Shown here one piece after another: positions 31,089 through 44,100 of a stretch of DNA of 64,000 nt. The notes below the pieces were generated by a model that was not told the DNA's origin, did no database searches, and saw only the letters and a program-made list of their open reading frames with translations. Positions within the stretch are counted from its first letter, which is position 1. Each line of letters starts with the position of its first letter. The stretch is from NCBI GenBank assembly GCA_023078555.1, contig CM041204.1:3192430-3256429 (forward strand). The letters run 5' to 3'. Source of the DNA: Ulva prolifera. Taxonomy: Eukaryota > Chlorophyta > Ulvophyceae > Ulvales > Ulvaceae. The translations under genes and the position numbers were made by a program.

Positions 31089-34000
31089 TTAGTACCTGTT
31101 CCAGTATGATCTGCGGCGGAACCAGTTGTAGTTGGGCAGCAGTGACAGCTCACCAACAGCAGCGATGGCCATATCCTGGTCCTGGATGATACGGCCTGCA
31201 CACTCCCGCACCACCTCGGGGGTGACCAGATCAATGCGAGCAAACATCTCATCTCGGGGCATGTGGCGCCCGTAGGTGAGGGTCTGGCGACCAAGCTCCT
31301 CGCAGACACCTCCGGAGGTGGAGTTGGCGTTGAGGATCGCATGCTTGACACTGTTCTTTGCCAGCACCACGTCTTCAGCGTCAACGTCGTATGCCAGACG
31401 AGTCATCTCCTGCACAGCACACAGCGTTTTTTTTGTAAGCTTGCTCACCACGGAACTCTGACTCGTGGGGGACAGAAGCTCGGGCATCATATGCATCAGC
31501 AATACAGGTCAAACCCGGTTGAGGGAAGCGGGGCGGGAGCTGCACCTGCATCATACACCAGCCGAGGTCCTCGATCTGAGCGGGGTCGGACGTCTGTGCG
31601 TACACCCCAAACAGGCCGGTATCATGGTAGCTGGTGTTGAAGGACATGAACTTATCGGCGAGACCGTTCTGCGAGATCGCGGTCGCGAGGCGGCTGCGGG
31701 CGTGGTGGCCCGCGCCGGCGTCCTTGGACCACTGGCCGAGCATGCCCTGCATCACCTGCACACACCCGCACCCTTTGAAATCGCGCAAAAGTGGCAACAC
31801 GGGCCTACGCAGATTCATGAGACCCATGCGTGGATGTCATGCTTGCATTTGACGACATGACAGCAGGCGTACACGAGCTGAAGCTCTGCCCATGCACAGG
31901 CAGACGGGGCAAAGCATGCTGGACCAGTTCTGACGTTCAGGTATGCGAATCTCACGCTGTCATGCATCGTACACATCCCCCAGGCAGGCTGAGGATTGTT
32001 GGAGAACGGTTATGGGGGTTGAATCTCAAACGGTACATGGTGGACCTACACAAGCGGGCAGGAGGCCGTGTGGAGACCTAGGAGGCGACGGAGGGACGTG
32101 CCTGCAAGGTCACCGAGTCCGGGGACAGCCAGTCAGAGCCCTGGAAGGCGATGGCGAGGGTCGTCGCCGGGGAGTCGGGGTCGCGCACAGACACGGCGCT
32201 GCCGGTGAAGTGCGACGGCTCCGCGGCGACGAGCTCGAGTGCGCTCGTGCTGTCGGCCGGCAGGCTGGCAAACGCGGAGCGCGCCGCGGCGACGAGCTCC
32301 TCGTGGTCGACACTGCCTGCCCCCGCCAGCACCATGCGGCCTGCATGTGACATGTTTGTTAGATTCGAGGGGCACATGCTCGTGTGGCCGCGACATTGTG
32401 GGAAGTTTCTGTACGCATCCGTGTATGGGTGGTACATGCCGCATGTCTGGGATCCTGATGCCTGCTTGTGTGATTGGCAATACCGCTCTGGGTGAGACGC
32501 CCGGTGATACGGCAGCCTGCTCTTCAGTGGCCACATGCCTGTGCATGGCAGGATGCATGTGTGTATGGGTAGATTGCGGGGAGCCCGGGGGAATCTGCAG
32601 CTGCCACTTCTGAAGCAAAGCACAGTGCATCGCTTGCTAGCGGCTGCGGAACAACGTCGCCACGTAGCACTGCCGTGGAGGAACGGACGATGATGCGGTT
32701 GTACATTTGTTGCAACCAAAGCGGCTGTTGATTGTAGACAGGTAAATGGATTGAGCCCGATAATGCTTGAAGGGGCAGCGCATAGCTGGTGCTGAATTGC
32801 ACGAGGTGATGCTTGAACCTGGCGACATGGTGCTGCACAGTGGTTGTCTCAGGGATGCAAGTTGCGGCGGGCGAGCCAGTCATGAAGTGATGATGCTGCC
32901 GGAGTTGCAGAGCGCAGGCACGGACAGAGGAGGGGACACCAGCCCGACCGTCACCATACATACAGCAAAGCACACATTGGTATGCAGCCTAAACTTGGTC
33001 AAAGTGGTACAGATGCCATGCGACTTGCGAGCTGGTCATCATGGCAGTGGGTCACTGGTGTGGGATGGAATCTGGCGCAAGGGGCTGGAACAGAGACGTA
33101 CCTGCGGTGTAATGTGTACGGATGTACGTCTCGATGTCCTCTCGAGTGATGCTCTGAATGTTTTGAGCTGATCCAAGGATGGTGCGGCCTAGGGGTGTGT
33201 GTTGGAAGGCTGTTGCATGCAGGTGGTCCATGCATACCTCCTCTGGCATGCCGTTCACCTGCAGAGACTGTTATAATCAGTGGTTCCTGGCTCACACGAA
33301 GAATGAAGCCACAAAGAGCAGCAGATTCAGGAGAGAGATTTGGCAGGCTGCACTTGTGGACAGGAAGCATGCTTCACCCCAAGCTCAAGCAGCAATTCTG
33401 GCTGAAAGCTTACCTCCTTGGCCTCACGTAGGATGACATCACGCTCACGTGCGATGGCGTTGCTGTCCAAGGTGGAGTTGAGGAGGATGTCAGCAAGGAC
33501 ATCAACAGACTTAGTGATGTTGGATCCCATGCATCGAGCATAGTACGATGTCATTTCTCGGGATGTGTAAGCATTAAGATGGCTACCCAGGTTTTCAACC
33601 TCTACCTCGATGTCCATGAGGCTCCTCTTCTGCATGATTTTCCTTTCGTGAACATTGATCTTGCCGGACGGATGCCTCCGCATGGCGTTGCACTCATACC
33701 TTGGTACCCTTGAACATCAAGTGCTCCAAGAAGTGAGCTACGCCATTGTTAGCGTCCGTCTCGTACCGTGAACCAGCATCTATGTAGATACCCACTTGAC
33801 TGTTGCCACATTGTGGCATTGACTGTGTAATGATCCTGAAGCCGTTGTCTAGAGTGGTCACCTGCGGGCTTGCTATCATTGAGATCGCGACACCCACTGA
33901 CCCGTTACGTCCACAAACACTTGAATGTACCGAAATACCATGACATGCGCGTGAATGTCTCACCTGACTTGGCTGAATCTGGCTCAACGACTGCACCAAG

Positions 34001-34128
34001 GGAAGCGTTGATGGCGCAGTCTCTACATAGCGTGTTGGACCGGCAACAGCCAGCTCCGCGAGGCCGCGAAGCTGTTTGGATACACTTCCGCCATGCTGGC
34101 GAGTTGCCTGCAACGCGGCAGTGAACAT
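31089..34128 (-). CDS. Mitochondrial processing peptidase beta subunit / bc1 core 1
   Basis: Seven exons: 33964-34128, 33700-33861, 33414-33629, 33102-33258, 32102-32340, 31546-31755 and 31089-31409, with matching phases, giving 489 residues, the family's usual length. It starts [20 protein letters not shown], an Arg/Ser-rich presequence. The M16 metalloprotease site is complete in exon 2: [11 protein letters not shown] gives the HxxEH zinc motif, with the downstream Glu in the exon 3 helix [13 protein letters not shown]. Later exons give [19 protein letters not shown], and the C-terminal [13 protein letters not shown]. In plants and probably green algae this protein both cleaves presequences and serves as a core subunit of complex III. 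The donor of intron 5 is GCACGT, a GC-AG intron. The start at 34128 was chosen because the presequence begins there; an in-frame ATG at 34167 adds 13 residues. Confidence 0.93.
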
Positions 34129-34520
34129 CTCGCCGGGCCGAAGCTTTCGAGATGGACTACCGTGCAAAGACAGTGCAAGTGCACACCTAATGACAAGATT
34201 CCGTCAGTAGCAATGTCGAGTTATCTGGGCTAGATGTATCGGTCAATGCGATGCCGCACAGTTGCGGCAAGGCCGTTGTGTCTGGCAGGGTGTTGCGAAA
34301 TTGGCGATTTGTCTGGGCGCAAACACCCGAAAAAGGCGGAGTCGAATCTCGCAGACACCATGCCAGTGAGTGTGGCGATGCCTTTCCGGAGGCACATGTG
34401 TTCCAAAACTTTTCATACACGACCAGAGCGTGCGTAGAAAATCGCGGGCTGCAATGAGGTTGCTTGACGGGTTCTGATCGTGGTCAGCGTTGGTACCTGT
34501 GTTCGGGTGGATCCGCGCCA
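34129..34520. promoter_or_regulatory. Shared 392-bp divergent promoter region of two mitochondrial genes
   Basis: The starts of MPP beta (minus) and the gamma-CA-like subunit (plus) are 392 bp apart and head to head. Both products go to mitochondria and serve respiratory complexes. I see no clear TATA box. Bidirectional control is inferred from layout only. Confidence 0.4.
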
Positions 34521-36205
34521 ATGTTGCGCCGAGCTCAAGCTGCGCTAGGTGCAGCCCGCTCCCTGATAGCAATAGATAGCATCCGATCTTCATCGGCGGC
34601 ATTTAGCACATCCTCCGTATCACAAGGCACCCCTCCCAGGGACGACGGATGGCTTCCCCCAGAGCCGTCGTTCTATGCGCATCAACATCAATGGCATGAC
34701 AAGTACTGCAGACAGCGAAATGTTATGTCTATCGGGCCTCGATATCCCGCCGTTGCAGCCAGCGCTTACATTGCACCAAGCGCCGTTGTGGCCGGGGACG
34801 TTGACATCATGGACGGGGTACGTCTTTTTCTCATAGGAAATGTCAGCAGCGTTTGTCTGACTTCAGTCCTCAGTGGTTCGCCACTGAACCAAGCATGTGC
34901 TGGTGGCAGGCAGCATGGCTGAGCAAGTCATGTTGTTTCACGTACCAGCAGCAGAGGCGCACTTGCTGCACGAATGAAGCGTGTTTCAGTTTTCGAGATC
35001 TACTGTTCTCTTCTGAGTCGTTTTCGTGCAGTCATCGAAACTGTTGTGACGCTCCGCAGGTTGACCTGAACTGTGTGCCATCTTTGCAGGTTAGTGTCAT
35101 GCACGGCGCCGTCATTCGTGGAGACTTGAACAACATCAAGATCGGATTCTTTTCATCTGTTCAGGAAAATTGTGTTATTCATGCAGCCAGGTGAACCTCC
35201 TCGTCTGATGCCGCACAGACCATCTGTCATGCTGCTGTGACCTCAGGCGCAGGCGTGCGTCATGCAGCCCACTGACTAGTTCAGCACGCTGTAAGAGCCC
35301 GACGGTTGTCAGATAATGCCATGAACGAAGTCATGTGCAGGCACGCAGCTTCTACAGGGATGCCAGCCAACACATCCATAGGAGAGGCTGTTACAGTTGG
35401 AGCTGGCAGCATGCTTCGATCATGCCGGGTACATAGCATGGTGTCAATTGGCGAAAGGTGCATCATCATGGAGGGCTCTGTCATAGAATCAGAGTCGGCT
35501 CTACAAGCTGGCACAGTCGTCCCTCCTGCAAAGTACATCCCTTCCGGGGAACTCTGGGGAGGCAATCCCGCGCAGTTCGTGCGGAAATTGACACATGATG
35601 AGGTGTGTTTACCCTGCCTTCGAGCACTGTCCTTGTCAGAGCACTTTGTTTCCTGCTCGTTGACGGCAGGCTCTGCACATCATTCGCTCATGATGCATAC
35701 CATTGACAGCAGAAGACGAGAGTGAATCGACTGACACCACTTGTGTAAGACTACAGATGTAGCTCAACGTGGTGCAATACCACAAGTATGCAGTCAGAGT
35801 CGTAATCTGTCCCAATGATCCCTCCTTTAGATCAGCCCACCAGCAACCATGTGCATTCACCCGTCATGCCGCCTCCGCTAGGCCTGGCCCGTTTTATGCC
35901 AAATCTGTCCAGACGATTCCATGCACACAGATGTGTAGTGTATTTGTGGCTGAAGGCCAGGCTGTGCATCGGTCAGGCTGCTTGACGTCTGTACATGCAT
36001 GTAGAAGCTTGAGATTGCACAGCTCACCGATGAGCACGAGAAGTGGCGGGAGCTGCATGATGCAGAGGAGGTTCCGCACGGTGTGCTCTGGAAGCGTGCA
36101 GAGGCTGTGGACCCCATCCAGGAGCGCTTGTTCCCGGAGGGCGACGCCCCTGACTGGGCGACTCTTCCGTATGTGCCTGCAAAGGAGCCTGAAGCCGCAA
36201 GCTAG
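34521..36205 (+). CDS. Gamma-carbonic-anhydrase-like subunit of mitochondrial complex I
   Basis: Four exons, 34521-34817, 35090-35190, 35341-35602 and 36005-36205, give about 286 residues. An Arg/Ser/Ala-rich presequence opens MLRRAQAALGAARSLIAIDS. The left-handed beta-helix repeats follow: AYIAPSAVVAGDVDIMDG, VSVMHGAVIRGDLNNIKIG, VQENCVIHAA, GMPANTSIGEAVTVGAGSML, then IPSGELWGGNPAQFVRKLT. This order matches the plant gamma-CA-like (GCAL) type rather than true gamma-CA. Of the zinc histidines, the one in VIHAA is kept, but the pair normally in the GHxxxxH stretch is replaced (VGAGSMLRSC), so catalysis is unlikely. The family forms the matrix-facing trimer on the complex I membrane arm. The start of exon 4 (after CATGTAG) was chosen to keep KLEIAQ; a slightly later acceptor is possible. 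Confidence 0.9.
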
Positions 36206-38146
36206 TGGCTGTAGGACCACACAGCTGGGCCGCTGACTTGCAATGGCACCGACCGTTGCCCAGCCGCTGTGGCAGGCAACGGCGATGCTGCTTCAGGTCT
36301 GTAGGTGGTTGGCACGGCGCTTCCGCTTTTGCAGCAGTTTGCCGTGTGGAGATGGAGTAGGAAGCACAGAGCAATGCGCTTGGGTGCAGTCATGAGTGTT
36401 TGGTCGGGGGGGGGGGGGGGGGGGGGGGGGTTGACACGTTGAGTCTTCCTGTTTTGAGTGGACACCTAGCAGGTCAGGATGTGGTCGTGAGACCTGGGAT
36501 TCCTGCTGTGCAATGTAATGGGCTTCGAGAACAGCACCTGAGGTCACAAACTCGCATGGGAAATGCTGTGTGTTTTACGTCAGTCTTGTGCTCGAGGTGG
36601 CTGTGCATGCTCATGACACTCTAGCCTGCAGGTTGGGTCGATGTAAGCTGAAACTCGTCGACCTGCAACTTGGGAACGACTCATATCGAACTACATCATT
36701 CCTTTGCAGTCATTGGTTTCAGCAGCTTACATCTCTGGCTTAACTGCAATGGAATTTCCCAAATCTTTATGTGAGCTGGTCCGTGTCTGCTGGCAGTGAG
36801 TCATTGGCATCATATAGTGTCCACACCTTGAGCGTGGCTTGAGCTGAACAAGGAACACACGCCGGTCATTTCCACCCTATGTGTGCTTAGCATATACGCA
36901 CAGTTTTATGGTACACAGCTGTGGGAGGCAGCCCAGTCATCTGCATGTGACCCGAGGATCGTGTTCCTGAACTTGCCGATGCGAAGCGCGTTTAGTAGTA
37001 GAAGGACATGCCAACCTTATTGAGAGTGCCTCGGGTGCTCGACTGTGCAGTGAGAGGGGAAACATCAAGAAACGACAGTGAATCATGGGCTCACATCTTG
37101 CCACTGCTGTAGCCTACTCTGGGATGTAGTGTGCGGAAAGTACACCCGTTGAAAGAAAAAAACTGTGCAACCATGAGCAATGGACACCGTGGACATTTGA
37201 TGAACTGCGTCCATGCTTGACCTTTCTGTCGGAGAATTCTGCGTGTTGGTGATTGCTGGCGTGCCTGCAGACGCTTGCCGGTGTTTGGTGGCCCGGCAGT
37301 AGATGCCATGCAAGCATTCGATCAAACATACTCACTGCAAATTCCTGAAGCATGCTGTCCTGTGAGCGACAGCTTCGAATGCCTTTACAACCCTCAGATG
37401 TGCTCAAACGCCAAGCATCACTCGCAGCTTAGTCACCTGACACATGTGAGCAGATCTGCCACCCGACGGCCAACATTGTCTGCCACACCGCGCACACCCA
37501 GAACAGCCCGGGCGCCATTCTTTTCTAGTGTTTGGATGTGCGCGACTGATCAATTTGATTTGAGCATCATGCGCCTATGGCATCGGCAAACTTAGCAGTC
37601 AGACCACAGCCTTCTAGCCCAGGATGCAGGCCTCGGTACTGTTGTACGCAGACTCGGGCAGCTGGCACCTAGTGGGCGTTCCAGAAGCACACACGAATAC
37701 GACAGCAGCAACTGGCAGTGCCACGCTTCCACGAGTGCGCCAGCATGCCCTCCGCCTGCCTCCACCTCTGCATCCCGTGGTGTGGCATCGCTACAACGTT
37801 CACTTCCTGTTCACGCTGAGATGGCCCACCTCGGCCGCCTAACTCGCGCTCACGGACGCCCTCTGCTATCCTCCCAGTGCCCGCAGCCACCATGTGACGA
37901 CGCCCAAGGGGGCGCCCCCGCATCCGCCGGCTCTGTGATGCCGAGCCATCAGATCGTGCTCGCCGCGTGTGCACATTGGCGCCAGCGCCTCGTATCCTGT
38001 GGTGCCCCGGCAGTGTTATGCGGACAGTCCTGTAATTCATCCTCATCTCCACAGACCGAGACACTATTCCCAGTGCAGTGCCCTGTCCGGCTGCAAGAGG
38101 GCGATTGACCCGCTGGTGTCGTGTGTCTCTTCAGATGCGGCTGGAG
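36206..38146. other. Convergent 3' region, no gene recognised
   Basis: Lies between the 3' ends of the gamma-CA-like gene and the SMP-domain gene. A TGTAA at about 36642 may end the first. No exon chain is supported. Confidence 0.4.
36406..36430. repeat. Poly-G tract, 25 bp
   Basis: Uninterrupted homopolymer. On the minus strand it is poly-C preceded by GTGTCAA, the same GT-plus-five spacing as in the two intron-start tracts, but no exon is recognised beside it. Confidence 0.9.
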
Positions 38147-41100
38147 CTACTCCTCCGACCCCCCGGGCTGGTAGATTGGGAGCTTGCCGCACATGAGGCT
38201 GTTGAATGCCGAGACCCACTCATTGCGGCTGCGGCCGTTGCCACCCTGCGGCACCTGCGCACGCAAACACAATGCTATCAGTCTGATTTGCTGATGTGGT
38301 AGCCTGCAAGGCGGGGCGCCACTGTGCCATGATGCTGCCTCCACACCGCATGGCGGAACCCATGCACCCGAACCATTGCAGCTACAGTACTTATTTGCAA
38401 AACAAAACGCATTGTGAGCAAGGAGCCTGTGGCTCCAGCGCTAGAGCTGGAGACGTCTGCACTGTGGCTGACACTGTGGCCGTGGTTCGGGAGGCATGCA
38501 ATGTCTCGAGGTCGTGAAAGAAAGAAAGAAAATATATGAGCGGGGGTCGAGGACTGGGAGGTGGAGGTGGACCTCGAGGTGGAGGGCCACGGTGACCTCG
38601 TCCTGATGGCCCTGCAGGTTGAGCAGCAGGGAGAAGCAGTTGTCCTTCATCAGTTGCGCCACCTTCGTCTTGGCCATGTGCTGCTGGTGCTGCACCTCAG
38701 GGAACAGGTCCTTGCCTGCATGCCACAACACCCTGCACGGTCAATCCTCTGCTGCAAGCACCTGGTGGCTGCGCCGCTGGCTATGTTGTGAGGCGGAGGC
38801 TGTCATCAGATGTGAAGGCAGAAGTGCAGAGACACCACTACCTATGCACTACAGCCAGCGGGAGCACAGAAGTGCAGCGTTGGCGCAGATGTCCAAATGC
38901 AGTTTCGTTCGGGGCGGGTGGGGCTGAACTGCGTTACAAACAGGACATCAAGCAGGCCACGCTGGTGGCGACATGGCCCTTTGCAGTCGACAATCGGTTG
39001 TGCCTCTACACAATCATCATCAGTGGCCCACCGTCCCAAAATGATCTCGGGCCGTTTCTCATGATTCGGCGGCCCTCCAGGCCACGAAACAATCCCAACC
39101 ACAAGGGGCCAGCACAAGGGCGAGCCCTCAGGGATCTGCATAACTCCAGGCAGACAGGGCGCACACCGTAGGTGACGCTGGTGAGCAGCGACACGGAGGC
39201 CTCGTGGTAGGGCAGCTTGGCGAGGTTGGAGCGCAGCGCGCGCGACCGCGCCCACGCGATGCCCTTGTTGCTCTGCCACCGCAGCATCGCGCCGCCGCGC
39301 TCCGGCACGTCGGCGACCCAGACGTGCCGCGCAGTGCGGTCGCTGCCGCGGTGCAGCACGAACGGCGCCCCCTCCAGCAGCGCCCGGAGCTCCTCCTCGT
39401 GCCGCCGCTTATTCTCGAGCTCGAGGGCCTGCTCGAGCGCCTCGATGCGGCGCTGCGCCGCGGCCTGCGAGAGCGCGGGCGCCGCCGCTGCCGCCACCAG
39501 GCCCTTCTCTATGTCACGCGCCACCTGCTCAGTCCCGACACCATTGTGTGTTGACAGCGGGGTGATTGCACCCAGTCAGGTTGGCGTAAGTGCGTCACCA
39601 GATGGTAAGAGCACAGCGAGATGAACGTCAGGGCTGAGCATGACGAGAGATTCATTCAGACGCACTGCAAAGGTCAGCCCAGAATGTAGAAAGCGGGTTT
39701 GCACGTTTAAGCCATGCGCCACTACGAATTGTCAAAATGCAGACCTCATGCTTCATGTGATAGGCAGTCCACTCATGCACTCCCGGCAGAATGGTCAGAC
39801 GTGCAATCGAGACAGCCATTTCCCGCGCAGCCACAGTTCTCTCCCCACACCGAAGCACATCTGACGACAGTGACATGCATGCGGCGCATGCACATCGGAG
39901 CCGCACCGCGTTGAATCCCGCCGCGTCGCCGTCCTGCCCCACAGGCCCACGCGCCGTACCCCCGCCGCCCATCACGCTCCCAGCCGCGCTGCCCCACTCC
40001 TCCTCCCGCATCTCTGGCAGCGACGGCAGCATGTGCCCCGGCCCCATCCCCGCGCCCGCGGAGGCCCCCCGCGCGCCCGGCCCGCCATACCCGTGCGCGC
40101 TCCCCGTCGAGCCGTTTCGCACCGCGTTTGTCAGCAGCACGCCCGCCGGCACCCCGGCATGCACCCCGGCCGAGGCGCCGTTGGTGTGCGCTGGAGACGC
40201 GCCGTTCGTATGCACCGGGGCGCTGCTGCTGCTGCTGCTGCTGCCGCTGCGGCCGGTCGAGGCGTCGTATGAGAGGCCGATGTAAAGCACCCCTCCGCCG
40301 CCCTCGTACCCCTTCGCGGACTTGATGCGGACCTTGGTCACGTGGGGCTCCTTCTGCGTCAGCTGCTCCATCGTGAAGTCCTCCAGTGTCAGGACGCCCT
40401 CGCCGATTATCTGCACACACACCCGCCAGCATGCCGCAGCAGTGTCAGCAACCCCACAGCCACCCTGATCGACTTTCCTGGTTAGACTTCATCGCCTTGT
40501 GGCATGCGTGACGCCGCACCCACCGAGATGCTTTGAATATGTGCATTGTGTCTACTGCACATTGGCCGTCTCGCTGTGGCTACATGTTCCATCTGGACAC
40601 CGTATCCGACGCATCTCCCGTGCACCAGCGGCGAGGCCACGCGCGCTAACAAACACATTATCTGTTCTCTAAATGAACGCTCAGACAGCGTCATGTCAAT
40701 CGCGGCCTCATGTGGATGTGATGCCACACCTGAGGCTGCTTCCTGGACATGAAGTCGTGGACGGAGAAGCGCGCGACGATGCCCGCCTGAGTCGGCAGCG
40801 ACTCCACCGGCAGGAAGAACGTCCAGTCCCATTCGGGGGAGTTGCCCTGCGCGGCGATCGGCCCGACGTAGCTGCGCCCAAGCGCCAGCATCTCCACGAA
40901 GCACATGCACTGCTCCGTGTCGCGGCTCTCCACCGGCGAGGCCTTGAGGCGCACAGGCTTCAGGTCCGTCGCCCGCATCAGCGTCACCTGCGCTCACCCG
41001 TCGTAATTCTAATTTGCACTGTCTTGCTTGAGGCATCAATGGTGCGAAGAGGAGCTGGAGTGGCAGTAGCCACCGGAGCGGTGCCATGCAAGCGGCACTC

Positions 41101-44100
41101 CCCGTACCTCGTTGCCACCATGCGGCTTATCGGTGCGGTGATAGCCGTGCTGGGCAGCGTGGCGTGCAGCGCGACCACAGCGGGTGTTGATGGCACACCC
41201 ATGTGTGTGACTAAGCTGCAGGTGTGGATACGCGGTTCAGGGCGGTGAACGCCCGCCTCTCCCCGCGACGTCTCGTCCTCCCAGCCTGGGCCGACTCCAG
41301 ACAGGACAGCACAGACCATACTCTGGCTTTGAGTGTACCAGCTATGGGGCCCACTGTGACGCGTCAGCTGCGCTTACGAAAACGATTCCGATCTTGTAGT
41401 TCTTAGAATCGCCGGGTGTGCGCGCACCTTGAGGTGGCCGGCCCTGCCGCCCTGCTTGCGGGTGACGAGGTTGGAGAAGGGCGTCGCGAGGTCGACCCAG
41501 ACGCGCGCCGGCTCCACCGCCTCGGCCGAGATGACGGCGACGAGGCGGCGCTTGAGCTCCGACACGAGGCCCGGCACCTCGCTGAACATGACGCCCTTCA
41601 GCGCGATGTCAAACGTCAGCGTCGGCTTGCGCACGAACGAAAAGTGCATGCCTGCACGCAGGCACACTCACTCCCACGCCCCCTGATGTGCCCGCATATT
41701 GCAGCCAACTGTATCGCTGCATGCGCCGGCTTTACTTAGTGTGCAGGTCGAGTGGGGCATATCCGAGGGACCTGGCCCAAAGCTGGCGCGGCTGCAACTG
41801 CGGTCCCGACACCGGTGCCATCATGGACAAGATGTGGAAGCCAGACTCCTGCGACTGTTGGCAAACCAACAGAGTGGAGCAGACACAGCCCCCACAATCT
41901 GCTGCACCCGCGCGCGTGGCACAGGTGTGCGTCAGACCAGCTGTGGACCCAAAGTCTGTGGCAAGCCAGTCCTGTGTCTGCCGTACCACTGGAACACCAT
42001 ACACATACATGGACTGTGGGGCACAAGGTGGAAGGGGGGGGGGGGGGGGGGGGGGTCCCTACCGACGATGCCAGGCAGGCGGGAGCGCGAGAGCTTGAGC
42101 ACGAATAGCATGCGGCCGCGCAGGATGACCTCGTAGCCGGTGAGCTTCATGTTCCACTGGTTCTCGGAGAGGGTGACGAGGGAGTCAACGACGATACGCA
42201 TGCCGCTCGTCACCCAGTCGATGTCCACCTCCACCTCCATCGCCGCCTCCTGCGGGTGAATCCGGATCTGCAGGCACAGCCAAATGTCCCAATGAACACA
42301 TGGCTCCATTGTGGCCATGTGCTTTTGCATGCACAAATTCATGCAGGCGACACCCAGATGTGCCCATGTGTGGGGGAGGCAGTGGCGCCAACGCATGGGG
42401 GCTATCAGTCGCGCCCATGCATGGGGGAACCGAGTGCAAGCCTGTGCAGCTCAGCCATGCTATGCACACACCACTGCCTGTGCAGGAGAGCAGGATTGCA
42501 GGGGGCGCCGTTAGACGTGTTCTGCAACCACAGAGGCGCCGTGCACGGGGGTGGTGTTGTGTCGGGGGTGGTGTTGCAGGTTCTGACACCAGCGACCCGC
42601 AGAGTGATTCGCGGGTGCGGTGCTGCCATGCGGAGCAGCCTCGGGCAGAGCACAGTTTGCTGGCAGTGCCGGCGCGATGTTCGCAGCGGATGTAGCACAG
42701 GCAGATGGTCAGGGCACCGAACCTAAGACACTAGATGGTCAGGGCACGGGACAGAGACACTAGATGCTGCCATGAGGCAGCAGGCGGGGTCCTGCAGGGA
42801 TGGGATGCACGTCAATGGCGTGCACAGTGAATGTGCTACATGCTTTGCTACGACCGTGTTGACACGCACAGGCCTCACCACGGGGATGCCTGCCAAACTT
42901 GGCCTGAGCAAAACACCAGATGTTGGCCTGGTGTGCCCTGTGGTAGTCTCAAGACAACTCGAGATAGCCAATGTCACCACGCGGAAGTGATGAGTCACGT
43001 GACACTGCTGGGGTACGGCTCGACACTGAAGCAGCAGCAGCAGCGATTGAACATGAAATAAGCCCAATGTGGGCTGAATGACTCATCGGATGCTCCAGCA
43101 TGATATGACCGCGGTTTGGAGTCATGCAACATACTCGCAGCGAGCATATTGCAAAGGGATACAGTGTGTGGTGTGTGCTTGCGTGTGAAGAATGGCAGCC
43201 ATGGTGCGTGCAATGAGCACTTCCCACATCAAAGGCAAGCGGCAGTGTACCAGACACCCTGTCATGGCTGTGCGGACCATTGATGCAGCAGAACATGCAC
43301 AGAGGAACAGGCAGGATGCTCTGGCATTGTGGAGATGTCCACTGATGATGTAATTTTTTTTGTTTCCGCAACCTGTGGCTACTTCTTGTCAAAGCACCGA
43401 GACAGGCGTTGGCGCTGCGGTATACGCACCGTTCCATTTGCAAAACGTGGCGGTGTCGCCCCGAGTGAGAGCTCCCGCAGGAGCATCTGCGAGAACACGA
43501 CGCGAAAGATGGGCATCGCTGCGAGCATTCGGGACAGCCGCTCGAAAAGGTTGTTGAGCTGATTCACCGTGAGATTCGTTGCAATGTTGGAGACGAAGCC
43601 CGGCCACATGTACTTCAGCAGGAGGTTGAGCCAACCTGTACAACATGAACGCTCGCAGGGCAGGCTTGCTTGTGATTTGCAGACGCTGTGGAGCTGCTGA
43701 AGCAGAGAGTGGGCAGGTGAAGGAGCAGTCACCCTTCTATTTTTTGCGTCAGTCAGCTGCAGCTGCAGGACGTGACGGACAGCCGCGATGTACTGCATTG
43801 AATGTCTCAGACAGAGCAGATGCGTCGACACACGGTCCAGGGACATTGAAAGTTTGGAACAGGACAACGACCGTTGTTTCACATTCCTACAATGCTTGTC
43901 AGGCGAGTCTGGGCACAAGCTCCAACAGAGCCGTGAAATCATCCAAGCGCAGATGCTGTCAGGTGGACCAGCATACTCAGGAGCATGAAGGAAAAGGGCC
44001 CATTGACACCTAGACAGCGGTCAAGTTTGCAATATCCAATGAGCTCTACAGACTTCCAGTTGATCGCATTTGGGAGGCTGGTTCAAGTCCTTTTTGATGA

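Noticed and set aside
34521-36205. Active gamma-carbonic anhydrase
   Set aside because: Two of the three zinc-binding histidines are missing.
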